Part shown: positions 10,270 through 23,348 of the stretch, piece after piece
Position numbering within the stretch: the stretch's first letter is position 1
How the letters are laid out: every line of letters begins with the position of its first letter
NCBI GenBank assembly: GCA_019054805.1
Contig: JAHQIY010000006.1
Coordinates: 3,224,001-3,288,000, forward strand
Direction of reading: 5' to 3'
Origin: Brachionus manjavacas
Taxonomy: Eukaryota > Rotifera > Eurotatoria > Ploima > Brachionidae
Length of the DNA stretch: 64,000 bases
Position numbers and translations under genes: made by a program
The notes under the pieces: model-generated
Told to the model about the DNA's origin: nothing
The model's database searches: none
Seen by the model: the letters and a program-made list of their open reading frames with translations, nothing else

Positions 10270-13200
10270 ATGCATGTTTGGCTTAGAAATGAACCACTAA
10301 ATAGTTGCGCCATTAATTATCCAATCTCTCATCACATAAATGCAAATGTAAGCTTTCTGAATCAATAAACAAAAATGAGCAAATAATGTTAATATTTAGA
10401 CTCTAAGAAAAACAGTTAATTACGCCAAAAACAAAGGAGTTTTAGGCTATCCAAAGATTGAGTAAGTTTGTCCTTTAAATAGAAATACAATTGTATTTTT
10501 TTTATAGATACTCAATATGGAGATATATTGCATGCAACAAAATTAGTATACCAGAGCATTTGGCATGGATGTAAGTTGGAAGATTTTAATTAATAACTGG
10601 TATTTAAAATAAATTACATTTTTTTAATTTCTAAAACTAAATATATGAACCAAATTTTCCTCATAGGTTTTAGTATTTTGTAACTTTGAAACAGTTTCTA
10701 CAATGATAAGGATCAAAATAAGCTATTTATCGTAATTTTAGAATCATAAATTCAAAAGATATCACACGAAAATTAAAATGAAGCCTATTTTTAATTCTTA
10801 AAAAATGAAGTTTACAATTGAAGGTAAAAAAGGTTCTTTTCAGTTTAAAAAATTCAGGTGAGAACCTTAACTGGAGCATCTAAACAGATAAAGAAAGTTC
10901 CAGGTTTGAAAAATTACCTGAATGAAATAAACTGTCATGTAAAATTTTTTCTAAAAAATTTAGCCAAAATTAAATAATATCCATTACTTAAATTAGTTCT
11001 TTAAATCATCTCTTTATTTAACAGAAACCTCGGTCGAAAAATTTATTTCCACTACTATTGTTTTTTTCTATTAAAAAAACAAACACGACAAAATACAAAA
11101 TATCTCTTTTAATAAATTTAAATCATTTGATAGTATTTCTATTTATCTTTTTTACAAATTTAAATATCTTTCATACACTCCTTGAAAGAATGCTATCATT
11201 TATTAAGTACATAAAAGATTTTTTTTAAGGTTGCAACACTAAGCTTTCTTTACTTGACAAAAAAAAAATGGCATGACATTTGATTTACATTTATTACAAT
11301 TTCGAATTCTTTAAATTTTGTTTCATCAAAGTTAATTTACATGAGAGAATTTTCAGAAATCATTTATTTCTTATTCTGGCAACTTGAAGGTGATGCTCGA
11401 AATGATCAAGTTTTAATTATGAAATAGATTGTTATTTCTTAAAAGAATTAGAGCAGAGGTACATTTTTGGATTTAGCATTGTTTGTTGAATCTTACTATA
11501 AATTCTGCAGTATCAAAATGCACATTGCAAAGTGTACGCCATCTAAATGATACTATTTTAAGTAAGTTAATTTTGCAGACTTTTTCAGAGTTTACCTTTA
11601 AATTTAACAAAGAGTTTTAAAATCAAAAATGTCCCTCTGCATCAATTCTTTTAAGAAATAACAATCTATTTCATAATTAAAACTTGATCATTTCGAGCAT
11701 CAAAAATTGATCATCAGCTTCAAATGCCCTAATTTTTTTTTATTTTTTTATTAAGTTCCTGTAAGTTTCTTTCATAAATGATTTAATGAGTATAAAATTG
11801 AGCTATATTTCCTTTTTAAAACTTGGCTTAAAAAAAACAATGGATAAAGTTTCATTGTCAATCGTAAAAAAAGCTTTCTATTGATACAATTAAGCGAAAT
11901 TTATTAAAAGCCATTTATTACTTGCAAGATTTTTATATTTTTTGAAAGTCTTAGTAATTTTTGTTCTATTTCTTTTTAATCAAAAGACTAAATTGATTTA
12001 TTATAGGTATTTTGAGTCTTTTTACGCCATGTCAAACTATGGTAATCAAAGAAGCATAGAATTTGACATTGAAAATAACAAATGCAAAACCAAAGAGGAG
12101 CAAGGTTTTTTTTAATCTAAATTAATTTTTAAAGCAAAATTTAAACTATTTTAACTAAAGAGAAAATAAAAGACTCCAAAAGAGTTGACCTGTACCAATT
12201 TATTCTCCATTTATACATTCAACAATTTTATACCATTGATTTAAAATCTTCCATTATGTCAAGAGAAGAGTAAATGACAAAATAAAAAAATTTAAAAAAT
12301 TTTAATTGTTTTTTTTTAATTAGATGGCCAGTCAATCGAAGTGATGGAAATGATCGTAAAAAATCTAAAGTAAATGTTTCGTGATTAAAATGAATATGTT
12401 TAATTATAACTTTTTTGCGTGTAGGGAACCGATGAGCTAAATTTTATCAATTTTGTGACTAAAAATTTCGACGAAATTATAAGCCTATTTTCATTTGATA
12501 AAACAATTAATCAAAATGACATAGTCAGTGAAGAGATTCAACAAGCACTAAACTTTATTTTGGAAGGATCTGTTGATAATTATCAAACAATTTTACCTTT
12601 TAGCCAGCTACTAAAGCAATCATCAGTCCAGTCAAAAATGGTGAGTTAATTTTTATTTTTTAATTTAAAATAAAGGTTACATAACTAATTCAAGAATGAC
12701 GGTAAAATGTATGTAAAAAATTTGGTAATATTTCTCAAAAATTACATTGAAATGAATCCTTTTGGCCTGAACTCCTGCCTCCGAAACGGAAAACGTATCA
12801 CTGCAACTTATCTTGGCGGTTCTATGGATCCCAAAAAATATGGGAAGATAATCACTAATATTAATTCAGCTCCCAAAAAGTAACTTTTGCAAAAATAATA
12901 TTTTTTATCAAAAATGATCAATTAAATTTTCAAAAAAAGCGATTTTATAGTTTTTGTTAGTCAAGTGCTTAAACAAACTTTGATTGAAGTAATTTTATAT
13001 CTATTTATTTATATAAATGATTTTTTTCTTTATTATAAGAATTCTCAAACATTTCGAAATTGTGGTCTTTATATTGATAAATGCTTATCATCAAATATAT
13101 ATATATTACAGTCTTTAAGGTATTAAAAATTAGAAATTTTAATAATAAATCTCATATTTTTTCTATTGAGATGTTGTTCCATAAAAAAATGCAAAAAATC

Positions 13201-14058
13201 TTTGATATTTATCGGACCGACTCAGCGTACAGTTACAGTTGATAATTGCAATGATTGTACAATTGTTTGTGTATGCAGAAGAATTATCATTAGGTAAATT
13301 AAAAATTTTAAATAATTTAAAAATGATTTTTTTTGAAATTAAAGAAATTGTTCAATGTGTAATTTTTATCTGTTGACCCCGACTAGTCCCATTTTGTTAA
13401 CAGGTTGTGATAACATAAAATTTGCTCCCTATAACTCAACATATTCAGGTATCGAAGAAGATGCCTTAATGGCTGGAATATCCGACATTATTAACTTATG
13501 GGACACGCCAATTGTGGTAACACAGAATCAAAGTCTAATTGGCCTCCATTGGTCGCTAATGAGTCCATCTGATTTCCAAGTAATCAATGTCCCTATTGAA
13601 ACTGATATTAAACAACAGTCTTCTTCAAATGAATTAATCAACAAAGCGAACGTAATTTTTCTACTTATAAAATAGAATTTACTTATTTTTTTAAATGTAC
13701 CGAGCTATAGCTTCTTCAAAATAAAATTAGGATTAAAATATTAGGAAAGAAAATAAAAAAATTAGATTAACAAAAATATTGAAATCGTTTTATTAAAGAG
13801 TTAAAGAATTTTTTTATTTTAAAGGAAGTATTCGGTATTTTACCAGCAGAGTATGAACAAGAGCTAACTGAAAGATATAAAATTCTGGAAATTAATTTGG
13901 ATCTTATTCAAACAGCTGAGCTAAATCAAGAACAAAAGATGATGCTACAACGTTTCATAGAAACCAGCTTCAAAGAAAGTCTGCAAATAAGCGGAGAACA
14001 AAAGCAACTAGACCATTTGGCGATCATAACCAGCTGCCTTAATCCACAAGGCCAGTAA
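10270..14058 (+). CDS. TBCCD1: TBCC domain-containing protein 1
   Basis: TBCCD1 is related to tubulin cofactor C and RP2 and acts at the centrosome and spindle poles, where it keeps the centrosome attached to the nucleus and the Golgi organised. Thirteen exons: 10270-10347, 10400-10461, 10508-10570, 12007-12104, 12161-12269 (or from 12173), 12324-12369, 12425-12640, 12695-12879, 12940-12988, 13040-13119, 13171-13293, 13345-13651, 13825-14058; 549 residues against 557 in human. Matching blocks are YSIWRYIACNKISIPEHLAW, YFESFYAMS, FILHLYIQQF, REEWP, ALNFILEGS, NPFGLNSCLRNGK, VSQVLKQTL, then the beta-helical TBCC/CARP repeats (IYIDKC, TVDNCNDCTIVCVCRRIIIR, LLTPTSPILLTG, FAPYNSTYSGIE, WDTPIVV, SPSDFQVINVP). 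Intron 3 is 1,436 bases, far longer than the others, and holds an inverted repeat element. AATAAA follows the stop at 14135. Confidence 0.93.
11392..11701. repeat. Foldback element with perfect 58-base inverted arms, in TBCCD1 intron 3
   Basis: The outer arms 11392-11449 and 11644-11701 are exact reverse complements over 58 bases (left arm begins GATGCTCGAAATGATC). The pairing continues inward with roughly 70-75 percent identity for about 60 more bases, leaving a loop. No open frame is present, and no clear target-site duplication is seen at the edges. It is best called a MITE or foldback element; a structured intronic RNA is the alternative. Confidence 0.75.
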
Positions 14059-16673
14059 TTGCCGAATCAATCTCAATCAATATTCCATTTTTGTATTTAA
14101 TCAAAGAATTTTGTACAATTTTTTATTTTTCTAAAATAAAAATGTTAATTTACCTTCGTCTGGGAGCATTGGTAACTCTTAGATGACCGAAAACGTAATA
14201 TTTTAGACCATTTTATGTTTATGTATGTCTATTTATAACATAAATAATAAGATGGCCTAAGATATAAGGCGCTTATTGGGCTCAAGAATTGGCCATTTTT
14301 GTAGTCGATTGTTGAAGTTATTTTTTATTTAAACTTTTTGTGTGTGAGCTAGACTGGCGTAGATTTACTGCTTTAAATAATAGACTGATATTTACTTAAT
14401 AGTCAGTTGAAGGCTAAATGACTAATAAATTATAAAAATTTGATTGTTGTTGTTCTTTAGAAATATTGTTTTGTGATTGGTATGCTTGGTTCTATTTTTT
14501 AGAAAATCGTTTGAATAAATATAGCAAAATATGGCATGGCATTGGTGTCCAAAAGCTGGGTTGAAAATCGATAAGAAATGATATTTATTATTTATGGAAA
14601 ACGCCATATAAGCCATTGTTGTTATTCTCTTTTTCTTGATCCGAGTGTCCTGAATTTTGGCACAGAAATGCTTTGTGCTCGAAATCCAATACAATATAAT
14701 CATAAAATATAACATATTTAATGATCTAAATGTCCGTAAATTAAACTTTCATAGCAAAAAAATTAATTGTTTTCTAGATCTGTGATCAGATTAAATTTTT
14801 GCTCCTTCTTAACTATAATGATCATCATGGATTCTTATTCAACTAAAAAAATTATTCTTTGATAAAAAACTTAATTCTACTTTTAAATTTCAGGACACAA
14901 GTTTAGATGACTGATCAAAGAAAATTTGGAAAACTTATGTTTCTGTTTACTAATGGAAGCATGAGTGTTTGTTTGGGCTAAAATTTAGATCACTATAGAA
15001 AATTTAAACTACACCACTTGATCCTAATGATAAACATTTAAAAACTTAGGAACTTTCAATTTAATTTACTATCGAGCAATTGTAGTTAAATTCAAAACAC
15101 ATTGATTACAAATAAAAACAAACCAGACTATCTAGCAAAAATTACAAACAAATTAAAGTATTTAATAAAAGACTTTTTAATCTAATTTTTAAAATTTTAA
15201 ATAAAATAAAAAACTTGTAAAATAGCTTACATTAAAAACAGCATTGAATTTTTAAATTAAATTGTGTTGGCTTTGAGGGTTCTTTAGGGCTTTTAATTAG
15301 TTTTGTTAGAAGCATTTCAAAAAATAAAATTTAAACGTTTTAAGATTAAATAAGATAATTAATAACATTAATTATTAGCTCGTTTAATAATTATTTAGAC
15401 TAGAAAATCTGTATCTAAGAGATACACTCCAGTTAAATTTAGCTTATAAGAATACTTGAAGTATGATTGTCATCGTCTAATGCAAGATTCTACAAAAATA
15501 ATCAAGATTTTTATTAAGTATTACTTAAGTTTACCTTAATAATTGTTTTTTAATCATTTTTTACGATGCCAATAAAAATTTAACTGTTTCTGTTTTTAGA
15601 ACTATAACAAAAGAAAATTTGTCTAAAAAAATATTTATTCTCTTTTTAATAATTAAAACCCTTCAATAAACCATTGAAATTTAATAAAAGTTAAAAAAAT
15701 AATTGTGAAAGACATGTAATTATTACTTATTATAATTAAATGTAATCATTGGCATTGTGAATTTTGGAACAAAGAACAAAAAAAACTTAAATTTAAATAA
15801 TTTTTTTCGTTTTAGTATTAAACTCGTTCTGCTGATAATAAACATGTATCACCCAAATTAAGTCTATGTATTAACAAATCATTAAAGTTAAATTTGCAGA
15901 GTTATTGCAAAGTTTTTAAGGAAAGTTTGAATCAAATGAATTGAATTTACAGAACAAGTTTTAGATCTAAATAAAAAATTTATTTAAATCAAAATTTTGC
16001 ATTACTGTAGTTTCACTTTAGTATGAAAAAAAAAATTATTTGATTTTTTTTCTAAAATCATGAAAATGATTTACTAAAGTCAAAAGATTATTAAATTTTA
16101 TTAATTAAGACTAAAAGATAAAAATTATCAAATCAAAACCCAAGATATTTCTAAGAAATTTAGCTTACTTTGATATCTTCTCGATATGTTTGGGATACTT
16201 TGAAATTAGCAAGAATTCGAAAAAGTGTAATTTTAACTTTTTAAAGAAAAATAAAAATTTTGATATGTATTGTTTTTCAAGAAATAAAGCAAGAATAATT
16301 AAACTCTCGTTTTCCAGAATATTCAAAATCAGTGTAAAAATCAGTGTAAAAATCAGTTTCTGGGAAAAATAAATTTTTTTCTTAAAGTTTGCATAATTTA
16401 AAAGGCTTTTTTTAAAGAATTAATCTTTTTAGCTTAATTATTTTATTGCACAAAATTTCATAAAAAAGGAAAAGAAGTTCCCAAAAAAAATTAAAAAAAC
16501 AGCATGTTTTATTAATATAGATATTATTTATTGATTTTTTACTTATTAAATAAAATGAAATCTTTAGTACATTAAAGTTGTTTTATAAAAAAATCTGTGA
16601 TTCTGAAAGAACAGAGTTGTCTGATTCATAATTTCATCGTAATTTTGTAACGTTCAATTACGGAAGCTGGTAG
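14059..16673. other. Intergenic, TBCCD1 to SLC6
   Basis: AT-rich spacer downstream of TBCCD1. It has only short chance frames; one of 97 codons at 14422-14715 on the minus strand resembles no family I know and has biased, low-complexity composition. I see no supported gene. Confidence 0.5.
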
Positions 16674-16935
16674 TAATTTTTTCAAAGATATTTGAAGAAA
16701 TTACGAATGCCAAAATATATAATCAGATTTTGTCTGATTTTTTGTTGGTTTTTGGACTTATTTTTTGATTTTAATTTTTTGATTCTAAGTCCTTTTGAGA
16801 AATTTTGAATTTTTTTTCATTTTTAAATTATTTGTTGATTTATATTTTCATTACCAAATTTTAAAAAACCAACAAAAAATCAGAAAAATCTGATTATTGG
16901 CATCCAAATTTTCTTCAAATATCTTTAAAAAATTA
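16674..16935. repeat. Inverted-repeat element (MITE-like)
   Basis: The left half (about 16674-16760) and the right half (about 16866-16935) are imperfect reverse complements. Landmarks are CAAAGATATTTGAAGAA on the left against TTCTTCAAATATCTTT on the right, and CTGATTTTTTGTTGGTTTTT against AACCAACAAAAAATCAG. The whole element folds on itself and has no coding frame. Ends are approximate. Confidence 0.65.
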
Positions 16936-17665
16936 TTGTTGGAAGGAAAAAGCCCTATTTGAAATGAAAACCAGATATGTTTTGAAATTCATTTCTTCTT
17001 TCAAATAATTTAATAAATCATTTTTTAATTATTAAAACAATAGAAGTATACAGCAAACTGTGTTGCTCTTTTGAAAGAAATTCAACCCAAAAATTTAACT
17101 TTTGGAAAAATTTGTTTGTCGAAGGAAAACTTTCAGGTTAATTTTTTCTTACATTATTATTTTACGTAAAATTACATACCCTTACAGAGTAATATTTACA
17201 AAAGATTATGTAAGCTGACCGGAAGTTACGTAAAATAACGTAATTTTACCAATTCTGGCCTTTTTGTAGAACCACTGTATGTTTGATTGATGCGAGATTG
17301 AAAAAAAATTTAATTAATTTCAAAAATTTTATTTATTTAAAAAATTTAAAACTAAAATATTTTTTAATACAGTCACCGTAAATAAGTTATTATTAGATAT
17401 CATGGAATTAAAAAAATAAATAATTTATGAATGGACTTACTTTAAATATACGATGGTAATATTTAAAATTAACATTAAATCCTTACATTGCTTTTTAAAT
17501 CCTGATTTAAATCCAAATACTGAATAAATTGATTGAATTAAATATCTATTAATTAAAAACTGTACAAGATTATAATTATTATTCTCTAAATTCTCTAGCG
17601 AAGATTTTATTAAGTTTTGTTTGTTATGAATGAATCAATTATTCAGTAAATTAAAATAAATCCAT

Positions 17666-20600
17666 TCAGGGTTTAATTATAGTTCTTGAATCAGCAAACT
17701 GAGAACCATAGTCATCTTCTGATGTTGAACAATTTTGAAAATCTCCCACCGGTGCACTTTCGCCATTTGAAGTTGCAATCAAATTCTTGTTTTCATCAAC
17801 AGATTTTTCAGATTCATTTAAATCATTTCTATTTACATCTTGAACTGAATTTACCAATCCAATTTGATGAATTTTAAACTGGTATGTCCTCAATCGAATA
17901 AATCTCTACCAATTTAAATATTATAATTATAAAATTTTATTGTTTTTTATTTTATTAAACCTCTTTTAGATTTCCTGGTGTTATTAATAGTTTAACCAGT
18001 GCATAAACTGGAATACAAATAAAAGACGAAATCGACAATCCCCATCCAAACATGAGAGCCCAATGTGGGTACTTATAGGTACGATTGTATGTCAAATCTT
18101 CGTATGTCAAAATGGTAAAGATTATTAGGACCTTAAGTTTAACTTAAATCTTTAACTCCAATTCTAAGTAAGGATTAATAAAAATTTACCAAAGTAAAAA
18201 AGGGCGTCGCAAACACCCACATTATTTTTAGCCATGGGCCAAGTTTGAATTCCCACATAGTTTCTAAATTTTTACAATATTTTTTAACACCATAAAAATA
18301 AGCTATGGCTATGCATTCAAATAAACCAACGAACAATAAAGTCCTAGAAGCAGCATAGTAATCAAAAATTTGAAATACATACATTCCACCCTAAACAAAA
18401 TGATTAATCATTTTAAAAAAAAAATTATTAGGATTTGGAATTACATTTGTAATCATCGGTAAACCACAAATGAACGAAAGAAAAACATTTATAGCTGACA
18501 CAATTTCCTTTGTGTATTTACAGCTTATATATTTTTTAATGAATGGCATATATTCATCGATCAGAGCAGTTGTAATAGCTTCGGCAGCAACCAATTGAGT
18601 ACCAAGGCCCAAGAGAAAAAGCATTATGAAAAACATTACGGACCAAATTGGACTAAAAGGCATTAATGATAACGCCTGAGGATATCTAAATTAAAATTTT
18701 TTTATAATTTTGACTTCAAAGTTTTAAATTTTTAAAAGAATTTACAAATTTGCTCATATTTAAATCATATTTTCAATTTAAAAAAAAAACATCAAATTAA
18801 ACAAAAGTTTGACTTTATCAATCAATTTAAGTTTTTTTTTGACCAAGTTAGAATTTTAACTTAAAATAAAAAAATTCTAATTTTTCAGAGAACATCAATT
18901 TTGCTATGAAAATGTGAGCTTTTAAATTAAACATAAATAATATTTTGATAAATAAAAGAAATTATCTTAATCTAAATAGAAAATTAACAAAAATAAGAGT
19001 GATGCAGATTTTTCATTTATTTTTAGAAACCGTTACCTATGTTTACTTATGGTATTAAATAAAACACTCAAAAATTTAATTGAAAAAATTTAAGTTTTTT
19101 TTAGTTATAATTCTTTTAGATAAAAAAGATAGATTAAATTTCTTACACAATAAAAGCTAGGCCTGGACCCTCTTCAGCCACTGCATCAATGCTAACACCT
19201 TGAATATGAGCCATATAGCCCAAGACAGTAAAAATAACAAAACCGGAAAGCACACTTGTGAATGAATTCGAAATTGTAAAAATAACTACATCGCGATATG
19301 AATTATGATTAAATTGATTGTAACTACCCAAAGCGACCAAAGCGGCAATACCTATGCCATATGAATAGAAAACTTGAGTTCCAGCGTCAGACCATACCTG
19401 AAAAATTTGCTAAATTTCACCTTAAATCACAGATTTTTAATTACTTGGAATTCTAGTAGCTTAGGCCAGTCAGGTTTTAAATAATAGATTATTCCGTCAA
19501 TCGATCCTGGCAGGAATAGTCCTCTAATCAACAAAATGAAAAGAAAAACATATGGCATTGTAGCAGTAATATAAACAATCTTTAAATTTAAAATCAAAAA
19601 TTCAATTTAAATCCAACAAAAAATACTTACTATTTGACTATTCTTCATTCCCCGAAAAATACTAAAATACACAATTAACCAAGCTAAAAAGAGGGCAAAG
19701 AGTAAATCTGGTTTCACGGACCCTACATGCTCGATTCCTTTCGAAATACCCAAAACATTTAACCTTTTTGCTAAAATAAACAACTCTTTGTTCAAATTTT
19801 AAGACTTTAAATTACTCCCAGTATTCAGTAATGGGATCGTGACGCTTTTCACATGTAAATACAGAACTATTGTCAAAAATCATAAGTGGCTCGGTCTTGG
19901 TTAAATTTTTAGTCGCAGTTGTATCACGTGACTTACCATACAACAGCTCTTCGGAGCAACACCTAGTATTCCATTTATTGGAACATGATTTCCATGGTAG
20001 CTCATAACTAAATGAATCATACAAATAGCGTAATGACCATGCTAATATAACTTCGTAGTATACATTTCCAAAAAAAACAATTATTAAATTAGCAAAGCCG
20101 ATCCCTTTGCAAAAATAAAAATTTCGATTAATATTATTATTTAATAAGTCATCTTTAGTAATAAGTCTTATTTTCAAGAAAAAAATAGATATCTAACTTA
20201 AGCGTAATTTTTTAACTAAATTACTTAGCTCAGATGATTTTTTTATTGAGCTCAATCAAAACCTTTTTATGTGTTTTGATCATTTGCTAATAAAAATAAT
20301 TTAGATTTAAATTTTATTTGATCTGCCAAAATTACCTTTAAACAACGGCGTTAGATTCCATGCACCAATGCCACCTTCTTTCATCCATTGACCCAACGAA
20401 ACTTCCAGTATAGCATAAGGAATACCAACTACAACCGAGCTAATCAATGACGGTATTAAAAATGCACCTTTAAACAAATTAAAAAAAATCACATAAAAAA
20501 CATACAGGTTTTTCGTGTAAACAAATCAACTATTAATCAAAGCTTTTAATTGTCTAGTATCAGATTTTTTAAATTAAAAATTTTGGAAATTTTTTATTTG

Positions 20601-20909
20601 AGAAATAGTTTTAATTAATCGATGCAAAATAAGTTTATCTTACCACCGCCAGATGAATAAGCCAAATATGGGAATCTAGTGTAAAAAAATAAGGATAATT
20701 TTCCATAAAGGATCAATCAGAGTTTGTAAAGAAAAGCTTTTATTTTTTAAATAAAAATCATAATTTAGCTAAGCAAGCAGCCTAATTTACAATCTCTGAT
20801 TTTGATTTTCATACCTCCACACGTTGCCAAGACCAACTCCATAAGAAATAAGAGCAACTATAAAATCTGCCTTGTTGTTCCAAGTACCGCGATTATGATG
20901 GCTGGTCAT
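17666..20909 (-). CDS. Sodium/chloride-dependent neurotransmitter transporter, SLC6 family (GABA/taurine/betaine-like)
   Basis: Plasma-membrane symporter of the SLC6 family. Minus-strand exons: 20909-20815, 20675-20644, 20467-20336, 20104-19816, 19770-19631, 19579-19445, 19397-19147, 18685-18445, 18390-18190, 18131-17961, 17905-17666; about 640 residues. TM1 reads [14 protein letters not shown], with Gly where monoamine carriers have Asp, so an amino-acid-type substrate is likely. [16 protein letters not shown] in the large extracellular loop matches the GAT/taurine/creatine branch and carries the usual cysteines. TM6 is [16 protein letters not shown], and TM7 [10 protein letters not shown] keeps the chloride-site serine. 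TM8 reads [11 protein letters not shown] where relatives have GLDSQ or GLDTQ, so the Na2-site aspartate is Gly (codon 18601-18603). The exon 4 to exon 5 junction is one base out of frame. The ATG at 20909 leaves only five residues before RGTWNNK, so a further 5' exon may be missing. Confidence 0.9.
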
Positions 20910-23348
20910 TACTTGTAAACACTGAATTGATTTTTTTTGTCAAGCGAAAAATTTAGAAAATATAAATGCTAATTAGGCTCTAAAAACTTAATTTAAAAAT
21001 AATTAATCTTAAATAAAAGGTGCTTGAGAAAAATTATGGTAAATAAGGTAAAGCGTTGTTTAGTCTTGAATATAATGGGGAAATAGCTTTTAGAAGCATC
21101 TAATTCTCAACAGGATTAAAAAACAAAAAATAGAAAATCAAATCAAATAAGCTTTACTAAAATAAAATATTTAATTTATATACAAATGTTAGAAGCATAT
21201 TTTAACATTCAACAATAACCGAAATTAAGCTCAATCGAATGCTATTTTTCATTATAATATTTACTGCCATGTTAGTGCTGTAATGTCTGATGTAATTTCA
21301 TTGAAAATGCAAAAACTGGTAAATTTAAAATGAACACTTTAATAATAAGCATAATAAATATGCTTATTAAGTATGATTAGGGAGAAGACATAAAGAAAAA
21401 ATGTATCAAATTTATTTCCGGTTCCAAATAATTTATCACCTAAGAACCGACGCCCTTAGGCCTGTCAATTTTTGCCTTTACCTTGGTAATTAATACCAAT
21501 TCAAATTTGTTTAGAAGCGACTTTTCTGGTCAAATATTTGGCATTTTCTTTTCAATAAATGAAAATTCAACTAAAGCTTTTTATTTATTTGGCACAATGT
21601 TTCCAGGCAAAAATGATATTTACTTAAAGCTAAAAACTAAAATTTCTTATAAAAAATAAACTATTCGAATGTTTTGTTTTGATTTATAGCTTGATGAGCT
21701 ACCATAAATTACAACAAAAGTGCTGTGCTCAAAGTAAACCAAAAAATATTTTCTAAAATCTTAAATGCTAAAAAAGCGCTTATCTCTGGTTTAAGTTTCG
21801 ACGCTTCGAATTTAAGAATCAGTTTCTCTGAGGTAAGATTTTAATTAAGAATCGATTTGTAAATCATGCTGAAAAAACAAATTGATTACGCATTAAAATC
21901 TCTCAGTTTATTGTATACAAATCCATTATGAACAAAAATTTTAAATAATCAATTTTAAAGGGGTTTAAAATTGAATAGAAATTTTTGATCCAAGATTTTG
22001 AGAGGATTAGCAAATTTGTACAACTAAAGATGAAAATCCGATTTTAAAACAAAAAAAAAAGAAATCCAAAAAAACTTGAATTCAAGCAGTGTTTTATTTT
22101 AAATAGCTTTCAATCATTTCAAAATCTTAAATCAAAATACACAAAAATTGAAAAATAAAATTATATTTTTTCTTTCTGCCGAATACTCTTCTTTTTATTC
22201 TGAATTTTGTGTGGTAAATTTGAAATATTTCGCTCTAACTTTGGATTATTCTATCTGATTAAGTTCTTATTCAAAATTTCTATAATTTGAAATCAGACGC
22301 TGCATTTGAAATTCGCCTTCTGTAATTTAAAGAATAAGCTCAGTTGCTAAGCACCAATTTTGGTTTACATTTCTAATAAGCTTATTTAATCATTTATTAA
22401 GCCAAATACAAAATTTTTAAAATTAATTTTATTCATTATTAGGCTTTTTGCCATTAACTAAACGAATTCTATTAAAATTTTAATGACTTATAAAATGTCT
22501 ATGCTAAAGAGTATGGTAAGTAATCTGAAATGATGATGAAATTGGCAGAAAACTTTCTATTTTTAAACAAAAATTAATAAACACAAACATTATTAGTCAA
22601 AACTTTTCAAAAAATCTATTATATCAAAAAGTATTTCAAACTGGAGATTAGAACTTTTATATTTTTTCACTTTAATGGCTTTTTTCTGGTGTCTTTAATA
22701 ATAGGTAGTTATAAAAAATCAAATAATTTATTCAAAACAAACTGTTTCAAGAAAAAAAAATTCGGAAAATTCTATTTTAATGTAAAATGGTTTTTATTCA
22801 TATATATTAAGCCAAAGAAAACGACTATGCTTTTAGTTGGGATTTTAAAAATCAATTTAATTTAATTATTCTGCTATAGATCCTTTATTTTAATAAAAAA
22901 ATATAAAATGCAGATCAAAATTTTAAAATAAATATTCATTATTAAATTAAAAGAACGTCAGAAAGATATTTTATAGGCATGCGCAAAATTAAATTTAATT
23001 TACGCTCCCGATGTTATATAAAATAATTTGATACAGTGCTTCTACGAAAGGCCAAGAATAGAGTGATATTTAAATGACATATTTTTTGGTAAAATTTATG
23101 ATTATTGTAAAATAAATTAATAAATATAATTTTTATTAAAATATATCGATAACGCTATTTTTCATAATTTTTATTAAGATAACGTGATCTTACGTTAATT
23201 TTAGTGGCAATGAATATTTTATTTTACATTAAACTAAGTAAATTTTAGTAAAATGGCTCAAAAATGCTTTCGACCAAAAAGATAGATTTTTTTAATAAGA
23301 AAAGAATGGGTCCATTATTTTTTTAAATTTAAAAAAAAAAAAAAAACC
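20910..23348. other. Gene-poor AT-rich region upstream of the SLC6 gene
   Basis: It should contain the SLC6 promoter and possibly an upstream exon, but I cannot identify either. At 23034-23057 there is a short terminus-like motif (CAGTGCTTCTACGAAAGGCC) that is nearly the reverse complement of 17254-17277. No other gene or RNA is supported. Confidence 0.45.

Noticed and set aside
14422-14715. 97-codon minus-strand frame downstream of TBCCD1
   Set aside because: Composition is low-complexity (Asn, Ile, Lys, Tyr), there is no family motif and no splice context; frames of this size are expected by chance in sequence this AT-rich only occasionally, but nothing else supports it.
19631-19820. A minor-spliceosome (U12) intron as the cause of the SLC6 frame break
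   Set aside because: The donor GTAATTTAA lacks the ATATCCTT or GTATCCTT consensus, and the A-run indel is a simpler explanation.
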